32,997 nt of DNA from Allorhizobium paknamense (GCF_030815125.1 NZ_JAUSWH010000027.1:1-32997), one strand, 5' to 3'. Positions 16,227 to 24,399 are shown, counted from the stretch's first letter. Translations and numbers: made by a program. Notes: generated by a model not told the origin, from the sequence alone.

Positions 16227-16940
16227 ATGATTCATTATGAAGGGGGAGAGATCATCCCTCCCCAACGCACAACGGACCGCACAATCAAAGCACCGAAGAG
16301 AGTTTGCCAACACCGATATGATCTCGAGCTACGTGTATCAAAGTTTTCGTATGCACCGTGGATGGGCCTGGTCAGCCTGAGTGTCGCCTGCATTATCGGG
16401 GCAGTCTTTATGACAAACATTTCGGGCGGAAGTATTAGTCAACAGGCTGAACAGGCCCAGACAGTCTCAATCCCAACTGTCAGCCGACAGCCGGAAGTTC
16501 CCGCGCAACCGCTCGTTCTTCAGCCTGAAAAGCCGACGCCGTCAGATCCAGTGGAGACTGCAGAATCGCCAATCGAGAAGGCGATTACAGTCATCCCGAT
16601 GAAACGACCGACGCTTCTCCCGATCACACAAACCGGATCCGGCAAAGCCGGCCAAAGGCCGAGTGTCAGCGTATCTACGGCCATTCCAGCTCCCAATCCG
16701 TGTGGCGAAACATGTAGGCGGTATACAGATCCAGCCGTGGAAGCTAACCTGGGAGGCAGCGGTCCGCCTCCGTCGCACCCGCGCTCAGAACTCGCCGCAG
16801 TTCCGCACCCCACGAAATCCATCGACCGGTCTGCGGTCGGTATCAGCGTCACTCTGCTTCGGCAGATCGAGGCATTGCCCTTTTCAACGGTTGAGATCGG
16901 GCACGATTTGTTCCTTAAACCCCGTGCTATATCTGACTGA
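16227..16940 (+). CDS. Single-pass membrane protein with proline-rich domain, unknown function
   Basis: The protein has 237 residues. A basic N-terminal part of about 45 residues precedes one hydrophobic helix (WMGLVSLSVACIIGAVFMT, about residues 45-63). A long Pro/Ser/Thr-rich stretch follows (QPEVPAQPLVLQPEKPTPSDPVE), and a C-terminal piece with a C-x-x-x-C pair (PCGETC). This looks like a cytoplasmic-in, periplasmic-out protein with a flexible spacer. I do not recognise a family. The start is uncertain because the Shine-Dalgarno match (GAAAG) is weak. Confidence 0.5.
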   Translation: MIHYEGGEIIPPQRTTDRTIKAPKRVCQHRYDLELRVSKFSYAPWMGLVSLSVACIIGAVFMTNISGGSISQQAEQAQTVSIPTVSRQPEVPAQPLVLQPEKPTPSDPVETAESPIEKAITVIPMKRPTLLPITQTGSGKAGQRPSVSVSTAIPAPNPCGETCRRYTDPAVEANLGGSGPPPSHPRSELAAVPHPTKSIDRSAVGISVTLLRQIEALPFSTVEIGHDLFLKPRAISD

Positions 16941-16982
16941 AACCATCAGCGCGCATTTTTACCGGATGAGAGGTGCTAGTTC

Positions 16983-17264
16983 ATGAAGACCCAGCTCTGG
17001 CAACCGGAATTGCTATTGATCAAATCCTACACAATCTTCAGCCTCATCGCTGCAGGCGTTTTCCTGACTGGATGCGTCAGCGAAGAGCATGATTATTACA
17101 GATCATCTCGATATAGGGCAGTCTATTACGATACTCGGGAAGCGTGGTTGAGGCGTACCGCTCGGGGTGAGGAAATGGAGCGGCGACGCGAAGCAGCATA
17201 CCGGGAAGAGGAAGACCATGATAGGTTTTGCAGATCAGCTCCCTCGTCGGTATTCTGCCGATGA
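16983..17264 (+). CDS. Small lipoprotein, unknown function
   Basis: The protein has 93 residues, with GAGAGG 9 bases before the ATG. The N-terminal 31 residues form a lipoprotein signal ending FLTGC (Cys31). The mature part is short, Tyr/Arg/Glu-rich and highly charged (YYRSSRYRAVYYDTREAW, then GEEMERRREAAYREEEDHDRF), with two Cys near the end. No family recognised. It sits 42 bases after the proline-rich protein gene and may share its transcript. Confidence 0.6.
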   Translation: MKTQLWQPELLLIKSYTIFSLIAAGVFLTGCVSEEHDYYRSSRYRAVYYDTREAWLRRTARGEEMERRREAAYREEEDHDRFCRSAPSSVFCR

Positions 17265-17437
17265 GATAACTTCCCTTCTAATTAAAGAAGAGTACTCGCT
17301 GAGTTCGCAGTGTACACGCAACAAAACATAATCTGAAAAGACACGCGGTAACATGTTGGCGTTCCATAGTGAGGCGCATGAGCAGGTTGAACCGGCCATC
17401 GGTCCACCGCTCTGTGAACCTAACAAAGGACGTTGAT

Positions 17438-18064
17438 ATGAAGTTCAGATCTCTTGCACTGGCCGCGCTTACATTTGTTGCAGCGGGTCCTGTTTTTGCG
17501 GCGGATCCTGTCTACGAACCCGTCGCTCCCTCTGCAATTTCGGGCGGACAGAAGAGCTACTCGGCTTACGACTGGTCCGGGTTTTATCTCGGCGTGCAGG
17601 GCGGATATAACTGGAACCAGATTAAGGCTTTCGGTTCCAAAACCGATCGTGACGGAGGTTCGGTCGGGGCTCATGCAGGGTACAATTTTCAGAGCGGCAG
17701 CATCGTTTACGGCATTGAAAACGACTTCAACTACAGCTTTGACGATAAAGGTAATGCTAAGTCCGAGTGGGACGCGTCCGGGCGCGCGCGTGTGGGTTAC
17801 ACCATGGACCGTACACTGATCTTTGCAACAGCGGGCCTCGCCGCTGCCGGCGCCAAGGCTGATGTTCCGGCTTCGGGCAAGAAGGACGAGATCCTGATCG
17901 GCTGGACGGCAGGTGCAGGCATCGAGCATGCCCTCACCGATCACATTCTGATCCGAGGAGAATATCGATATTCCGACTTCGGCAAGAAAGACTTTGGTGG
18001 CAGCGTCGGTGATTTCAGCGCGACGCAACACAAGGTGGTCGTAGGTGCTAGCTATAAATTCTGA
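17438..18064 (+). CDS. Omp25/Omp31-like outer membrane beta-barrel protein
   Basis: The protein has 208 residues from the ATG at 17438, with AAAGGA 7 bases upstream. The signal peptide MKFRSLALAALTFVAAGPVFA is followed by ADPVYEPVAP, the usual opening of rhizobial and Brucella Omp25/31 proteins. YDWSGFYLGVQGGYNWNQ, GAHAGYNFQSGSIVYGIENDFNYS, ARVGYTMDRTLIFATAGLA and IRGEYRYSDFG are strands of an 8-stranded barrel. It ends in ASYKF with the terminal aromatic needed for outer membrane insertion. Members contribute to envelope stability and surface contact. Confidence 0.93.
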   Translation: MKFRSLALAALTFVAAGPVFAADPVYEPVAPSAISGGQKSYSAYDWSGFYLGVQGGYNWNQIKAFGSKTDRDGGSVGAHAGYNFQSGSIVYGIENDFNYSFDDKGNAKSEWDASGRARVGYTMDRTLIFATAGLAAAGAKADVPASGKKDEILIGWTAGAGIEHALTDHILIRGEYRYSDFGKKDFGGSVGDFSATQHKVVVGASYKF

Positions 18065-18279
18065 TCCCGCGAATTACGATCGAGAGTGTGCTGGAGCGAT
18101 CACAGCGAAGGGGCGAATGTTCATCAGTCACACTCATTGACTACAGAGGGCGGAGCCGGTTCTGTGAAGCGGCCCCGCATTCTACATCCAGCGACTGTCG
18201 TGTTATGCCCGGTTCAAAACTTCCTGGAGTCTCCCCCAGTGTTCGTGACAATGATACGCGATTACACTTGTGGGACTAA

Positions 18280-18404
18280 ACACCTAGTTGGTCAGATTCA
18301 TGGAGGATGGACCGTGAACATGCTGGACACAGCCATGGCGCTCGCCGCGCAAACCACCCTTATTGCGTAGGAGGCCTGCGTCACCCATGAGACATCGGCA
18401 AAGC
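18280..18404 (+). pseudogene. PaaI-type thioesterase fragment cut by the IS6-family element
   Basis: One frame reads GQIHGGWTVNMLDTAMALAA then QTTLIA-stop-EACVTHETSAK. This matches the core of PaaI-family hotdog acyl-CoA thioesterases (HGG...LLDTAMGLA, then THETSVKF). An in-frame TAG at 18368-18370 breaks it, and the similarity ends at base 18403, one base before the IS inverted repeat. The N-terminal part is not recognisable upstream. The gene is dead. Confidence 0.65.
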
Positions 18405-19219
18405 GTGGCGTCGCCCTAACCGATTTTGAGGCGCGATAGCTTCTGCAGTGCGAATTTTACACGTCAATCGACAAAGCGATTTCCCGCCAGATCGAGATGG
18501 CGTGAGCGCGAAGCTGGCGATGGTCTGCGACGGTCAAATATTTTCGGTGAAGAAGAAAGAGATTGGCGATTTCGCCATGGGTTGAGACGAAACACTGACA
18601 TTGTCGCTCGGACTTGAAGCGCATCATTCGCCTTTCGCGTCGTCGCACAGCAAGATGAGAATTCTCGGCTCGATTGTTCAATCCCTTGTGCGAGCGGTGC
18701 TCGACGCCCGGCATCAATTCCGACTTTGCGGCCGAATAGGAACGCAGCTTGTCGGTCACCATCACACGCGGGGCGGTACCCTGGTTCGTGAGCAGCTTGC
18801 GCATGAGACGCAGGGCGGCTGCCTTGTTCCTTCGGCTTTGTAGCAGGGCGTCAAGGACGTAACCGTTGGCATCGACAGCGCGCCACAGCCAGTATTTCTT
18901 CCCCTTGATCGTCACCACCATCTCATCGAGGTGCCATTTGTCGGAAAAATGGCCTCGTGAGCGGCTTCGGAGCTGATCAGCAAATTTCACGCCGAACTTC
19001 GCCGCCCATTCCGAGACAGTCTGGAACGAGACGTTAATGCCTCTCTCCGCCAACACATCTTCAACGTCGCGTAGGCTGAGCGGAAATCGGTAGTAGAGCC
19101 ACACAGCATGGGCGATGATCTCGGCGGGAAAGCGGTGTCGTCTGAAGTGGGCGAGCGGGGGTTCAGTCATGCAAGCCCGGTATCAACTCAATTCAAACGC
19201 GCGGTTAAGGCGACGCCAC
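18405..19219. mobile_element. IS6-family insertion sequence
   Basis: The 815-bp element is bounded by 18-bp terminal inverted repeats with one mismatch: GTGGCGTCGCCCTAACCG at 18405-18422 and its complement at 19202-19219. It encodes a single transposase on the minus strand with about 50 bases of non-coding sequence at each end. Size and layout fit IS6. No 8-bp target duplication is visible at the edges (GGCAAAGC on the left, CGGGTCAG on the right), so rearrangement after insertion is likely. Confidence 0.88.
18457..19170 (-). CDS. IS6-family transposase
   Basis: The 237-residue protein is full length for IS6. An N-terminal HTH region (HAVWLYYRFPLSLRDVEDVLAERGI...TVSEW, in parts) precedes the DDE core: D82 in WHLDEMVV, D140 in VTDKLRSY, and E169 in NNRAENSH, followed by RRRERRMMRFKS, a strongly conserved family block. 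IS6 elements move by replicative transposition and leave cointegrates, which helps explain the gene fragments around it. The frame is intact, so the element may still be active. Confidence 0.95.
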   Translation of the reverse strand: MTEPPLAHFRRHRFPAEIIAHAVWLYYRFPLSLRDVEDVLAERGINVSFQTVSEWAAKFGVKFADQLRSRSRGHFSDKWHLDEMVVTIKGKKYWLWRAVDANGYVLDALLQSRRNKAAALRLMRKLLTNQGTAPRVMVTDKLRSYSAAKSELMPGVEHRSHKGLNNRAENSHLAVRRRERRMMRFKSERQCQCFVSTHGEIANLFLLHRKYLTVADHRQLRAHAISIWREIALSIDV

Positions 19220-19278
19220 CGGGTCAGTAGCAGTATTAATTATTCTGGTGACGAACGTTACTAACAACATTTTGAAAT

Positions 19279-20005
19279 CTATATCGCTCCCCACGCCCGA
19301 AACCTCCCCCTCCCCGTCATCTCCCTCAAGCCGAGTTCCAAAACGATCCGCCGCGCCGCCTGCGGCGTGACGTCGAGCGTTTTCGCCACCGTCCCGGCCG
19401 ACACCAGTGGCTTTGCCATGATGAGTTCGACCAGCTCCGGAAGTTTGGAAGACGTTCGCCGCCCCTCCAACTTCTGCTCGAACATTTTTCGCGCGAGCGT
19501 CAGCCGATCATGCTCTTTCAGGCCAATCTCGGCGGCCGCCAAAAGTTCGTGGGCGATAGCAAGTAACCGGGTTTCGCGATCGCGATGCCCCGGCGATCGA
19601 CCGGAATGGTTTTCAGGCCGAGATTGATGGCGGCGAGATGGGCACCTGACGTGATGCCAGCCTGGCGCAGGATAGAGGCGCAAAACAGGCGGCCGAGCCA
19701 GGGCGCGTGTTGAAGCACGGACAACTCGTTCCAGGCATCGAGCGCGACGATGGCCTGCAGCACCGCCGGCAGGTGTTCGGCCTGGCGGAGCACGCCGCGC
19801 CATTCGTTGAGCCGGGCATCCTCGTCCCAGTCGAGGTCATAGATCAAAGGATCTTTTTCCGCCCCGCCGGCACGGCCAGGCCGGGTTGCGTTCCCGATCG
19901 CAGCCTCCGATCGAGCGAGCAGCTCATCGATGGCGGCATAGTCGACGCCCGGCAGAATTTCCGCGTCATCATGATCGTCCCCCTCGCCTTCAGGAGTTTT
20001 ACCGC
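19279..20005 (-). pseudogene. DUF1612 (RHE_PE00001-type) helix-turn-helix protein, truncated and frameshifted
   Basis: Reading from the right, one frame gives DAEILPGVDYAAIDELLARS, then DPLIYDLDWDEDARLNEWRG, LDAWNELSVLQHAPWLGRL and NLGLKTIPVDRR. Near 19586-19592 the frame shifts, and HRDRETRLLAIAHELLAAAE, LPELVELIMAKPLVSAGTVA, TLDVTPQAARR and LREMTGRGRFRAWG follow to the stop. This is the C-terminal two-thirds of the DUF1612 family common on rhizobial plasmids, including the terminal HTH. The N-terminal third is missing and the IS66 remnant begins there. I am confident of the family, less so of the right-hand limit. Confidence 0.75.
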
Positions 20006-21430
20006 GAGCACGGGCTGAATGCGCCCGGACGGCTCCGTCGCCTCGGCGCTGATCGGATTGATGTCCGACGTTTGCGGGTCACGGGTGAAGAGGTACTGCC
20101 TGTCAGTGTACCGCATGGATCGCGCTTCAAGGGCTACAAGGACTGCTTCGTCCGGGATCTGGTCCTGCGGGTCGAGGTGGTTCGTTACCGGCGGGAATGC
20201 TGGGTGACGTCGGAGGGACACACCATCATCGCGCCGCTGCCTGCGGGGATACGAGGCGGTTTTGTCTGATGCTCCATGCGCATGGCCAGGTCACGACGCA
20301 GCGAATGACGACCTTGCTCAACGACGTTGGTGTCGAGATCTCCAAACGTCAGGTGGTGCGTTTCCTGACGGAGCGCCTGGACGGCTTTCATGCGGAGGAT
20401 GCAGCCGTGCTGCATGCCGGCCTCGTCTCGGCGACCTATGTCACGGTCGACGACACCGGTGCCCGTCACGCCAACCGCAATTTTCATACGACGCATATTG
20501 GCGGCGAGCATTTCACCGCATTTCGCACCGCGCCGTCCAAGTCGCGACTGAACTTTCTGGCCCTTTTGCGCGGCAACTATCAGGACTATGTCCTGAACGA
20601 GGCTGCCTTCGCTTTTCTCGAAGACAGGCAGGTGGACCCTGCTCTTCTGGCGCCGTTGAAGAGGCAAGAACCTCGGCGGTTTGCCAATCAGGTTCCGTTT
20701 CTCCAGCACCTCGCTGAACATGGGATCGACATCTTCGATAAGGACATCATCCGCCCGTTTGCCGAGGCCGGCATCTGGGGCGCCATCCGTCATCATGGGC
20801 TGGTCGGCAAGACAGTGATCGTTTCCGACGATGCAGGCCAGTTTCGGGTCGGTACCCACGCACTGTGCTGCGTCCATGCGGAACGGCTTCTGCACAAGCT
20901 GATGCCGGCGACGCCGTGCCAGGTAAAACACGTCGAAACCCTGCGCGAGCTGATCTGGCTCTTTTACAAGCAGCTGAAAAACTATCAGCGAAGTCCCAGC
21001 CAACGTGCAGCTCACGGTCTTCAGGTCCGGTTTGATCGGATTTTCTTCATCCGCACCGGCGATGACGAACTCGACAAATTGCTGTTTCGGCTGAGGCGCC
21101 GCAAGCCGGAGCTGCTCAGGGTTTTGGAGCGACCAGAGATTCCGCTCCACACCAATGCGTCGGAGCGAGATCTGCGTGGGTTTGTCATCAAGCGGAAGAT
21201 CTCCGGAGGGACGGTCAGTCGCAATGGCCGGCAGGCGCGCGACAGCATGCTCGGCCTGACGAAGACTTGCCACAAGCGTGGTCTGTCGTTCTGGCACTAT
21301 CTTGGCAACCGGTTGGGCATCGGCGACGACAATCATCCTATTCCGCCCCTCCCTTCCATGGTTGCGGCACGCGCCTGACGTCTCATCCCTGCCCATTGGG
21401 CTGGCATTGCCACCGGATTACCCCGCTTAC
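20006..21430. mobile_element. Remnant of an IS66-family element (right end kept)
   Basis: The right boundary is the IS66-type terminal sequence GTAAGCGGGG, read on the minus strand at 21421-21430, 52 bases past the transposase stop. No GTAAGCG start is present on the left. The left limit is set only by the end of DUF1612 similarity near 20005. Accessory IS66 genes (tnpA/tnpB) are absent. Confidence 0.6.
20020..21378 (+). pseudogene. IS66-family transposase, deleted and frameshifted
   Basis: The N-terminal part in one frame reads PHGSRFKGYKDCFVRDLVLR, then VRYRRECWVTSEGHTIIAPL and PAGIRGGF, then a stop at 20267. The rest continues in another frame from about 20256: RRFCLMLHAHGQVTTQRMTT, VGVEISKRQVVRFL, YVTVDDTGARHANRNFHTTH (first catalytic Asp), VIVSDDAGQF, and HTNASERDLRGFVIKRKISG with the final Glu. 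Intact relatives have a few residues (about GPEL) between the two parts, so a small deletion joined similar GCGGTTTTG/CGGTTTGT stretches. The extreme N-terminus is also lost. The protein cannot be made whole. Confidence 0.82.
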
Positions 21431-21456
21431 CCACATCAGAGCTGTCATGCTGATTT

Positions 21457-21486
21457 CCGCGATTTCGTAAGTTATTGAAATCACGG
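21457..21486. repeat. 10-bp imperfect dyad
   Basis: CCGCGATTTC (21457-21466) and GAAATCACGG (21477-21486) are inverted repeats with one mismatch and a 10-base spacer GTAAGTTATT. It lies 26 bases outside the IS66 right end. The shape is like a recombinase or regulator binding site, but I cannot name it. Confidence 0.35.
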
Positions 21487-21546
21487 TAAACGATTTGCTA
21501 AAGAAACTCTATCTCGAAGTTATCATTCCTCACTCCCTATGATGCT

Positions 21547-21584
21547 CCAGGCCATGCCTGGCCCCCGATAAGTAACCCTTATCG
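21547..21584. repeat. Two adjacent perfect hairpins
   Basis: CCAGGC-CAT-GCCTGG (21547-21561) is followed 4 bases later by CGATAAG-TAACC-CTTATCG (21566-21584). They sit in an otherwise empty gap between the IS66 remnant and the miniature element. No T-run follows, so terminator function is doubtful. Confidence 0.4.
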
Positions 21585-21681
21585 TAAGTAAGCCATCATG
21601 ATCCGATTCCTTGCTATCTTTTGGCGCAGTCGCTATGCTCAAGGCCTCTTTTCATGGAGACCACCATGTCCGAACCACAGC

Positions 21682-22069
21682 TTGGGGTCGGAACAAGATT
21701 TGTTCCCCCAGGCACGCTAAGGTCGAACGGACCGTGAACCTTCGTCACGAACCCGCATAATGGTCTGCCGGCTGGTCGCGAACTTCCGTGCGACCGCGGA
21801 AACGCTCATCCCCGTCGCGAGATCGCCTCGCACATCCTGCTTCTGTTTATCGTTGAGCGTCGAGAGTCGACCGAGGGCCTTACCTTCCGACTTCCGCTCA
21901 GTTGGGAGCATATAAATCTCACAGGCATCTATTCCTGGGACACAGAGCAGCAGCTGCCTGAGGGCTTTAGGCCCTTGCAGCTTCCCGGAAAAACCCTGCG
22001 CGCTGCATGACGTTCACCGTCCGTTCGACCTTAGCGTGTCTGGCGGAACAAATCTTGTTCCGACCCCAA
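21682..22069. mobile_element. 388-bp miniature element with 58-bp inverted repeats (Tn3-derived, TIME-like)
   Basis: The left repeat (21682-21739, starting TTGGGGTCGGAACAAGATTT) and right repeat (22012-22069) are complementary over 58 bases with 3 mismatches. The GGGGTC start is typical of Tn3-family ends. Inside is only the C-terminal HTH of a serine recombinase. The flanking pentamers ACAGC (21677-21681) and ATAGC (22070-22074) differ by one base and may be an aged target duplication. The element has no transposase and would depend on one elsewhere. Confidence 0.75.
21717..21911 (-). pseudogene. C-terminal HTH fragment of a Tn3-type resolvase
   Basis: The 64-codon frame reads GKALGRLSTLNDKQKQDVRG then LATGMSVSAVARKFATSRQT and IMRVRDEG, the DNA-binding C-terminus of serine resolvases/invertases. 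The catalytic N-terminal domain with its Ser is absent. The last codons lie inside the left inverted repeat, the normal position of a resolvase end in a Tn3 relative. It may be translated as a small DNA-binding peptide, but is best read as a relic. Confidence 0.65.
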
Positions 22070-22156
22070 ATAGCAATGTTTGCGGACAAAACTTGTGGGC
22101 ACCGCCAAACGATCCTTATCCGGACAGACACAAATTCGATTTAGCAGGCAATACGG

Positions 22157-23044
22157 TTACGATTTCTTGGCGAACACGTCGAGCAGTAGGAATGCCGAGA
22201 CGATCAGCAGTCCCAGCCCCGTCATCCATGACCAAGAATATACGGGGGAGAAGCCTTCTAAGACAAAGGTGATGACCGGAAGGGCGGCCATCGTAACCAT
22301 GACTGTATAAGGGTCGCAGCGGCCTACACCCATTTGTAGCAGGTAGAGTGGTACGAGGACCCCAACCAGTGAGACGAAAACAAGCAAGATCAGTAGAGTT
22401 CCCGACCACTCAATGGTCGAAAGGTCAGAGCTAAAGGCCAAGATCAGCGACAACGGCAAAATGAGGTAAAAGCGGTGCGCCAAAACCGCTCCGAACTTCC
22501 ATCCGCGGCCAATCAGTGATTTGGACGCCATGGTGATGAGGACGGCCCCTAGTCCAGCCGCAGCGCTAGCGCTAAGCCCATACCAGGCGTTCCCGCCTTC
22601 GACAGCAAGGCCTGTGCCTTTTTGAGCTGCAACAGCAAGCACGCCGCAGCCGGCCAAAACCCCTACGCAGACCAAGATCCGTAATTTTGTCGGCCTCACC
22701 CCCGATAAGATTAGTGTGATGACGACTGCCAGAACAGGCCCGATTCCGATCTCGACCGCGCCGACGATCGATGGCTCAATCAGCTTTAATGCGTAGAAAA
22801 AACACAAGAACGTCAGGGCCGTACTGATATTAAGCAGAGCAACCGGCCCCCACGCCAGTTCCCCTACGCCCTTGCGCGACAGGCTGAGAAAAAAGGTTGC
22901 GGTCAAAGTGAAGCTGATGAGTACGAACAACGCTGAAGGGAAATCCGCAAGCCATGTCCCGAAAGCAACTTTACCAATTGCCTGAAGAATTACCGCTGAG
23001 AAAACTGCGAGCCGACCAATCGATGTTGCGGAGAGAGAAGACAT
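22157..23044 (-). CDS. EamA/DMT-family transporter
   Basis: The protein has 295 residues from the ATG at 23044, with AGGA just upstream; a start 14 codons earlier is open but less likely. About ten hydrophobic helices are visible in two repeats of five, the EamA plan: LAVFSAVILQAIGKVAFGTW, FVLISFTLTATFFLSL, WGPVALLNISTALTFLCFFY, IGPVLAVVITLILSG, ILVCVGVLAGCGVLAV, then the second set ending MTGLGLLIVSAFLLLDVF. These carriers export amino acids, peptides and other small metabolites from the inner membrane. It lies 57 bases after the ATP-grasp gene and probably exported that enzyme's product. Confidence 0.9.
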   Translation of the reverse strand: MSSLSATSIGRLAVFSAVILQAIGKVAFGTWLADFPSALFVLISFTLTATFFLSLSRKGVGELAWGPVALLNISTALTFLCFFYALKLIEPSIVGAVEIGIGPVLAVVITLILSGVRPTKLRILVCVGVLAGCGVLAVAAQKGTGLAVEGGNAWYGLSASAAAGLGAVLITMASKSLIGRGWKFGAVLAHRFYLILPLSLILAFSSDLSTIEWSGTLLILLVFVSLVGVLVPLYLLQMGVGRCDPYTVMVTMAALPVITFVLEGFSPVYSWSWMTGLGLLIVSAFLLLDVFAKKS

Positions 23045-23101
23045 GCGAATCCTGAAGTGGTGTCGGCGGCCAATGTGTGCCGCCAACGATGAAATTGATT
23101 G

Positions 23102-23815
23102 TCAAGAATAGGCGACTTCGTAGAGGGATCCTTTATCGTCCAAGGCGCGAAAGGTTTCAACGTCTTCTTGCAACTGTGCCGGATCGTCGGCGAGCCAGTA
23201 TACAACGCCGCCGCGACCTACTGTGTCGGTCGTCAGCGAAACATCGTCACCTGCCTTCAGAGGGCGATAGTTGGAGTGAAAAGACTTCAGCTCCTTCAAG
23301 GTTTCTAATCCGTCGGTGCTTTGCACGACACCTTTTCCCTTGAATATGAAAAACGACTTGGCGAATTGTTTCGCGCGCGAGTACCCACCCCTAGATGCCC
23401 AATTGGCGGCAAACATGTCCGGCGCAACCAACTGCTGCGCTAGCGCTGTGGCCTGCGTTCCTTGCAGTCCCGCAGAAATATAGGGATCGCGCTCCATGGT
23501 TGGGCCGTTAAGCCGAGCCCCCGTCTCAATGAGTGCCGGACCGTTTGACGATAGTCTGACCTCCGACACCGCCGGACCGTTAATAACCCCGATCGCATCC
23601 AAAACCTGCTTGGTGTATGCGATCAACGATTTTGCATCCGCCTCTTCCGGATCGAGTAGGAACCACTCTTCCATAGCGTTCGAGAAGCCGGGGATCGGCA
23701 GCAGCGTCATTCTCCACGCGTCGGTGACCGTGTGCTCTCCTGCAATGCTGATCGTGTTGACGAAATACTGATCGCCATCGATGTAAGTTTGCACCAGCAC
23801 TGCCGAGTTGGCCGC
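23102..23815 (-). pseudogene. ATP-grasp ligase, N-terminal half lost at a transposon end
   Basis: About 237 codons of an ATP-grasp enzyme remain, of the L-amino-acid-ligase/carboxylase type. AANSAVLVQTYIDGDQYFVN opens the surviving part. VINGPAVSEVRLSSNGPALI then ETGARLNG carries the Mg-binding Glu and Asn-like positions of the C-terminal active-site half. A stop lies 3 codons upstream of the open frame, inside the inverted repeat of the Tn3-family element. The family normally has about 400 residues, so the N-terminal and ATP-binding lid regions are gone. A GTG at 23800 could start a short product, but ligase activity is not expected. The gene is co-directional with the EamA transporter, suggesting a former synthesis-and-export pair. 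Confidence 0.75.
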
Positions 23816-23901
23816 TGAACATTAAAGGGGCACAGATATACGTTTGAGCAGAATGCAGATCAGTCTACAGCCAGAGAGGACGGTGGCACGATGGTTGGAA
23901 G

Positions 23902-23919
23902 CGAGGCGCACTGGCCTCG
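23902..23919. terminator. Hairpin downstream of the VOC gene
   Basis: CGAGGC-GCACTG-GCCTCG forms a perfect 6-bp stem followed by TTT on the plus strand. On the minus strand it lies about 85 bases after the VOC gene stop. It is a weak terminator candidate. Confidence 0.3.
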
Positions 23920-24003
23920 TTTGCGCCAATTGGTGTTATTGGTCGCGTAGGCGGTCAGGCCAAACTGACACGACATAGAGGCATATCATTGCAGTCTCGA
24001 TAT

Positions 24004-24399
24004 CTATTGTTGGCGAGGCCGCATAGCTTCTTCATCTCTATGGCAAACAACTTCGATTTTGTGTCCATCTGGGTCGAAGATAAAAGCCCCATAGTAGTTC
24101 TTGTGATAATGGGGCCGAAGACCAGGACGACCGTTGTCACGCCCTCCGGCGGCAAGCGCGGCCGCGTAGAAAGCATCAACATCAGCACGATTGTTTGCTG
24201 TAAACGCGATATGAGTGCCCGTTATAAGTTGACCGGTTCGCTCTCCGATCCAAAAAGATGCCTTGTCTAGGCTTCCATATCCAGAAAATCCGGCTTCTCC
24301 GTCATATACTCTAAAAATTTTTAAGCACGACAAGGAGGCATCATAAAACTCCCGAGATATTACAAGATTTTTCACAGAAATAGTAACATGATCAAGCAT
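24004..24399 (-). CDS. VOC (glyoxalase/bleomycin-resistance fold) family protein
   Basis: The 131-residue protein carries one vicinal-oxygen-chelate domain: MLDHVTISVKNLVISREFYD (metal His4), THIAFTANNRADVDAFYAAA (second His), and YYGAFIFDPDGHKIEVVCH (metal Glu). GGAG lies about 8 bases before the ATG. Members include lyases, dioxygenases and antibiotic-binding or -modifying proteins; the substrate cannot be told here. It lies inside the Tn3-family transposon between its left end and tnpR, so it is a passenger that the element spreads. Confidence 0.88.
   Translation of the reverse strand: MLDHVTISVKNLVISREFYDASLSCLKIFRVYDGEAGFSGYGSLDKASFWIGERTGQLITGTHIAFTANNRADVDAFYAAALAAGGRDNGRPGLRPHYHKNYYGAFIFDPDGHKIEVVCHRDEEAMRPRQQ

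Noticed and set aside
18086..18370. 94-codon plus-strand frame as an intact gene
   Set aside because: Only its last 25 codons match anything (PaaI thioesterase) and the match continues past its stop, so it is a pseudogene fragment.
20185..21396. 403-codon minus-strand open frame across the IS66 transposase
   Set aside because: The plus strand matches IS66 transposase motifs throughout; the antisense frame is a codon-bias shadow.
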